DNA of 6,155 nt from Betaproteobacteria bacterium (GTDB taxonomy: Bacteria; Pseudomonadota; Gammaproteobacteria; Burkholderiales; Rhodocyclaceae): assembly GCA_028065725.1 (NCBI GenBank), contig JAPTVL010000352.1, forward strand, positions 1 through 6,155, read 5' to 3'. Below the pieces are notes generated by a model that was not told where the DNA came from, ran no database searches, and worked only from the letters and a program-made list of their open reading frames with translations. Below, piece by piece: positions 4,956 through 6,155 of the stretch. Each line of letters begins with the position of its first letter. Position 1 is the stretch's first letter. Position numbers and translations under genes: made by a program.

Positions 4956-5444
4956 GGCGGCTTATCCCATGGGAAGATCTGCCCAGCATCGCGCACCGGA
5001 AGCGCGTTTCAACCCCGTGATCTGAATGAGTGCACCGTCAACGCCAGGCACTCACTCTCGGGTGTCACTGCACTGCGACCCGAGTGTCGGCGTAGTGTCA
5101 GTGCCGGGCTGGGCATCCCCTTCCGAGCGCCTTGTCAGGGATGCCGCTATCACCCAGGTGACACTGGAAAATATTTGCGTTACTGCCTCATTCATCGGCT
5201 TGGAGCCAGAGGTATATCGTTGCCACGTCAAGGCCACCGGAAATCCCGGCGATTGCGGCTGGTGGCGTGCTAATTGGCAATTTTCGCGCTTGCAAGGGCG
5301 CGTTTTGGGCGCGATACTTAATTCGCATCATCCTGGTCCAGCTGGCGGTCCATCGTGCCTTGAGCACCTGACTGCCGACGGCCGCACTTTGCTGCGACCG
5401 TTCTGGCAAATCCCCATCTCGCGCGCCTCATCCAGGCCGCGAAT
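4956..5444. other. Non-coding stretch with long-armed inverted repeats
   Basis: No frame here convinces me as a gene. Two perfect inverted repeats stand out: CTCGGGT/ACCCGAG (5057-5063 and 5078-5084) and GGCATCCC/GGGATGCC (5112-5119 and 5138-5145). GTGTCA recurs at 5062-5067 and 5095-5100, and in inverted form as TGACAC at 5159-5164. A plus-strand frame at about 5162-5371 has protein-like stretches (IRIILVQLAVHRALST at its end) but no ATG, and the opposite strand is open as well, so I leave it uncalled. Confidence 0.4.
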
Positions 5445-5837
5445 AACGCCAGCCCTGCGGGGCCGGCGTTCGAGTTCCTTCCCCTCGCACTCACGCACTG
5501 ACGCTGTCAGCCGTGCGCTGCCGCGCCTTGGCGCAGCGCCACGGCCCGCGTGAACGGCATTGCGCGCCCGTCGCGGAACGGGCGTTGCCAGTCAAGCCGG
5601 CGATGGGGGATGAGTTCGCGGTGCCGCTCGGGCACCGCTCCGGAGGTCACGCCTCCGGGGTTGCCTCGGGTTCCTTGGGAACCTGGTTCGCTGCGGCGAA
5701 CGCCACATCGCGCAAGACGCGTGCTGGCCGGCGATCACTTTTAAGCACCTCCGCGCAGCCATCGCCCCGGCGACGGCCGCAAAGCACTGGCCTGGCATCG
5801 GTGTCCGGAACCCGCTGATGCAAGAACGATAGCGTTC
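5445..5837. repeat. Array of perfect hairpins in a gene-free leader
   Basis: Perfect or near-perfect stems in order: 5445-5470 (6+4 bp with one A.C mismatch, loop TGCG); 5529-5541 (TGGCGC-A-GCGCCA, alternative to 5523-5534); 5565-5584 (7 bp, 6-base loop); 5618-5638 (GCGGTGCC/GGCACCGC, 5-base loop); 5640-5658 (CCGGAGG/CCTCCGG, 5-base loop); 5669-5683 (GGTTCC-TTG-GGAACC); 5686-5701 (GTTCGC-TGCG-GCGAAC); 5762-5773 (TCGCC-CC-GGCGA); 5824-5837 (GAACG-ATAG-CGTTC). The four stems at 5618-5701 are nearly contiguous. The region is GC-rich, which raises the chance of short stems, but 7-8 bp perfect arms at this density are not expected by chance. An oriT or single-strand origin, or a structured 5' leader of the gene starting at 5866, would fit. 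Confidence 0.6.
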
Positions 5838-5865
5838 CGCCGAATCGACAAAAGGAAAAGACGTC

Positions 5866-5940
5866 ATGGACAAGCAATGCAGCGACAAACGAACTGACCG
5901 CCTCACCCTAAGCCGGCGAAGCCGGAACCAAACAGGTTAA
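5866..5940 (+). CDS. 24-codon reading frame, probable truncated gene start
   Basis: ATG at 5866 is preceded by AAGGA (5852-5856) nine bases upstream, in a purine run AAAAGGAAAAG, so translation initiation is likely here. The frame reads MDKQCSDKRTDRLT and on to a TAA at 5938-5940, 24 residues in all. The second half covers a small inverted repeat CCGGC-GAA-GCCGG (5913-5925) and direct repeat AGCCGG (5911-5916, 5920-5925), which look like element-end rather than coding sequence. The best reading is the 5' end of a longer gene cut by an insertion near 5905-5945; a genuine leader peptide is the alternative. No family can be assigned. Confidence 0.4.
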   Translation: MDKQCSDKRTDRLTLSRRSRNQTG

Positions 5941-5976
5941 AGTAATCGGTATGCGGCGAGTGAAGGGGAGGCCATC

Positions 5977-6155
5977 ATGACCGGGATGCTGACGGATCGG
6001 TACAGAGACAGGTTGGCAGGAGTGCTGTCCTGTTATGACCGGATAGTGATTACGGGAACGCTGCCGGGTATTTGCTACGCGGCGGGAATGACGAGCTTTT
6101 TGAACGCCAAGGGGGTTCGGATTTTTGACTACCCGCGGTTTGCTGAGCCGCTGCG
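5977..6155 (+). CDS. N-terminus of uncharacterised, possibly mobile, multi-copy protein family (partial)
   Basis: The first 59 residues are present; the rest lies beyond the right edge. Motifs are LTDRYRDRLAGVLSCYDRIV (residues 5-24), ITGTLPGICYAAGMTSFL (25-42) and GVRIFDYPRFAEPL (46-59). From memory these match a family of roughly 400-500-residue hypothetical proteins of proteobacteria, often in several copies per genome, with a C-terminal winged-helix-like part; a link to mobile elements is suspected but not established to my knowledge. The start ATG 5977 has GGGGAGG (5965-5971) five bases upstream; ATG 5986 is an in-frame alternative. A 9-codon frame (5951-5980, ATGCGG... to TGA) overlaps the start as ATGA and might couple translation. 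It follows directly on the truncated frame at 5866, which supports an insertion boundary between them. Confidence 0.75.
   Translation, partial: MTGMLTDRYRDRLAGVLSCYDRIVITGTLPGICYAAGMTSFLNAKGVRIFDYPRFAEPL

Noticed and set aside
5026..5553. Plus-strand frame of 175 codons over the inverted repeats
   Set aside because: No ribosome binding site and low-complexity sequence that follows the hairpin repeats; other frames are open as well, as expected in GC-rich non-coding DNA.
5513..5818. Plus-strand frame of 101 codons over the hairpin array, and the opposing minus-strand frames
   Set aside because: The translation simply follows the hairpin arms; both strands are open and none has a credible start.

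Overview
The window is about 6.2 kb of GC-rich DNA. Its gene families (Phd/PIN, wHTH-MNT with HEPN, RHH and YhcG-type nuclease) suggest an accessory region of a beta- or gammaproteobacterium; that assignment is inferred from the families and composition, not from a marker gene. There is no rRNA, tRNA or housekeeping gene, and no CRISPR array was seen. Most genes lie on the minus strand.

Layout. Bases 1-50 hold a 24-bp-period direct repeat that looks like the end of an IS21-type element. Bases ~100-385 (minus) are a degraded PIN toxin gene with an in-frame amber codon. Bases 580-1849 (minus) hold a well-preserved Phd/YefM-PIN toxin-antitoxin pair, with a strong promoter and an overlapping palindrome, followed by a DUF6933-type gene. 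Bases 2117-2741 (plus) are an eroded MNT-HEPN module: the winged-helix nucleotidyltransferase antitoxin is full of recognisable motifs but seems to lack the first half of its HTH, and only ~95 bases of the frameshifted HEPN toxin remain. This remnant abuts, tail to tail, an orphan RHH antitoxin (2757-2996, minus). Bases 3161-4249 (minus) encode a complete YhcG/DUF1016 PD-(D/E)XK nuclease whose GTG start overlaps a 25-residue tail of a vanished upstream gene. Bases 4440-4955 (minus) encode an unrecognised protein with two membrane segments.

From 4956 to 5865 I find no convincing gene. The stretch is unusually rich in perfect inverted repeats, with four nearly contiguous hairpins at 5618-5701, and ends in a good ribosome binding site before a 24-codon reading frame that looks cut short. 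The last gene (from 5977, running off the window) starts a protein that I recall as a large uncharacterised family, often present in several copies per genome and possibly mobile.

Taken together this is a genomic-island segment: a graveyard of toxin-antitoxin modules at different stages of decay (one intact, one with a degenerate antitoxin and lost toxin, one antitoxin orphan, one dead toxin), plus a possible defence nuclease, bounded by mobile-element sequence on the left and probably on the right. The most novel signals are the palindrome that exactly fills the promoter spacer of the MNT gene, the hairpin array at 5445-5837, and the truncated right-edge gene.
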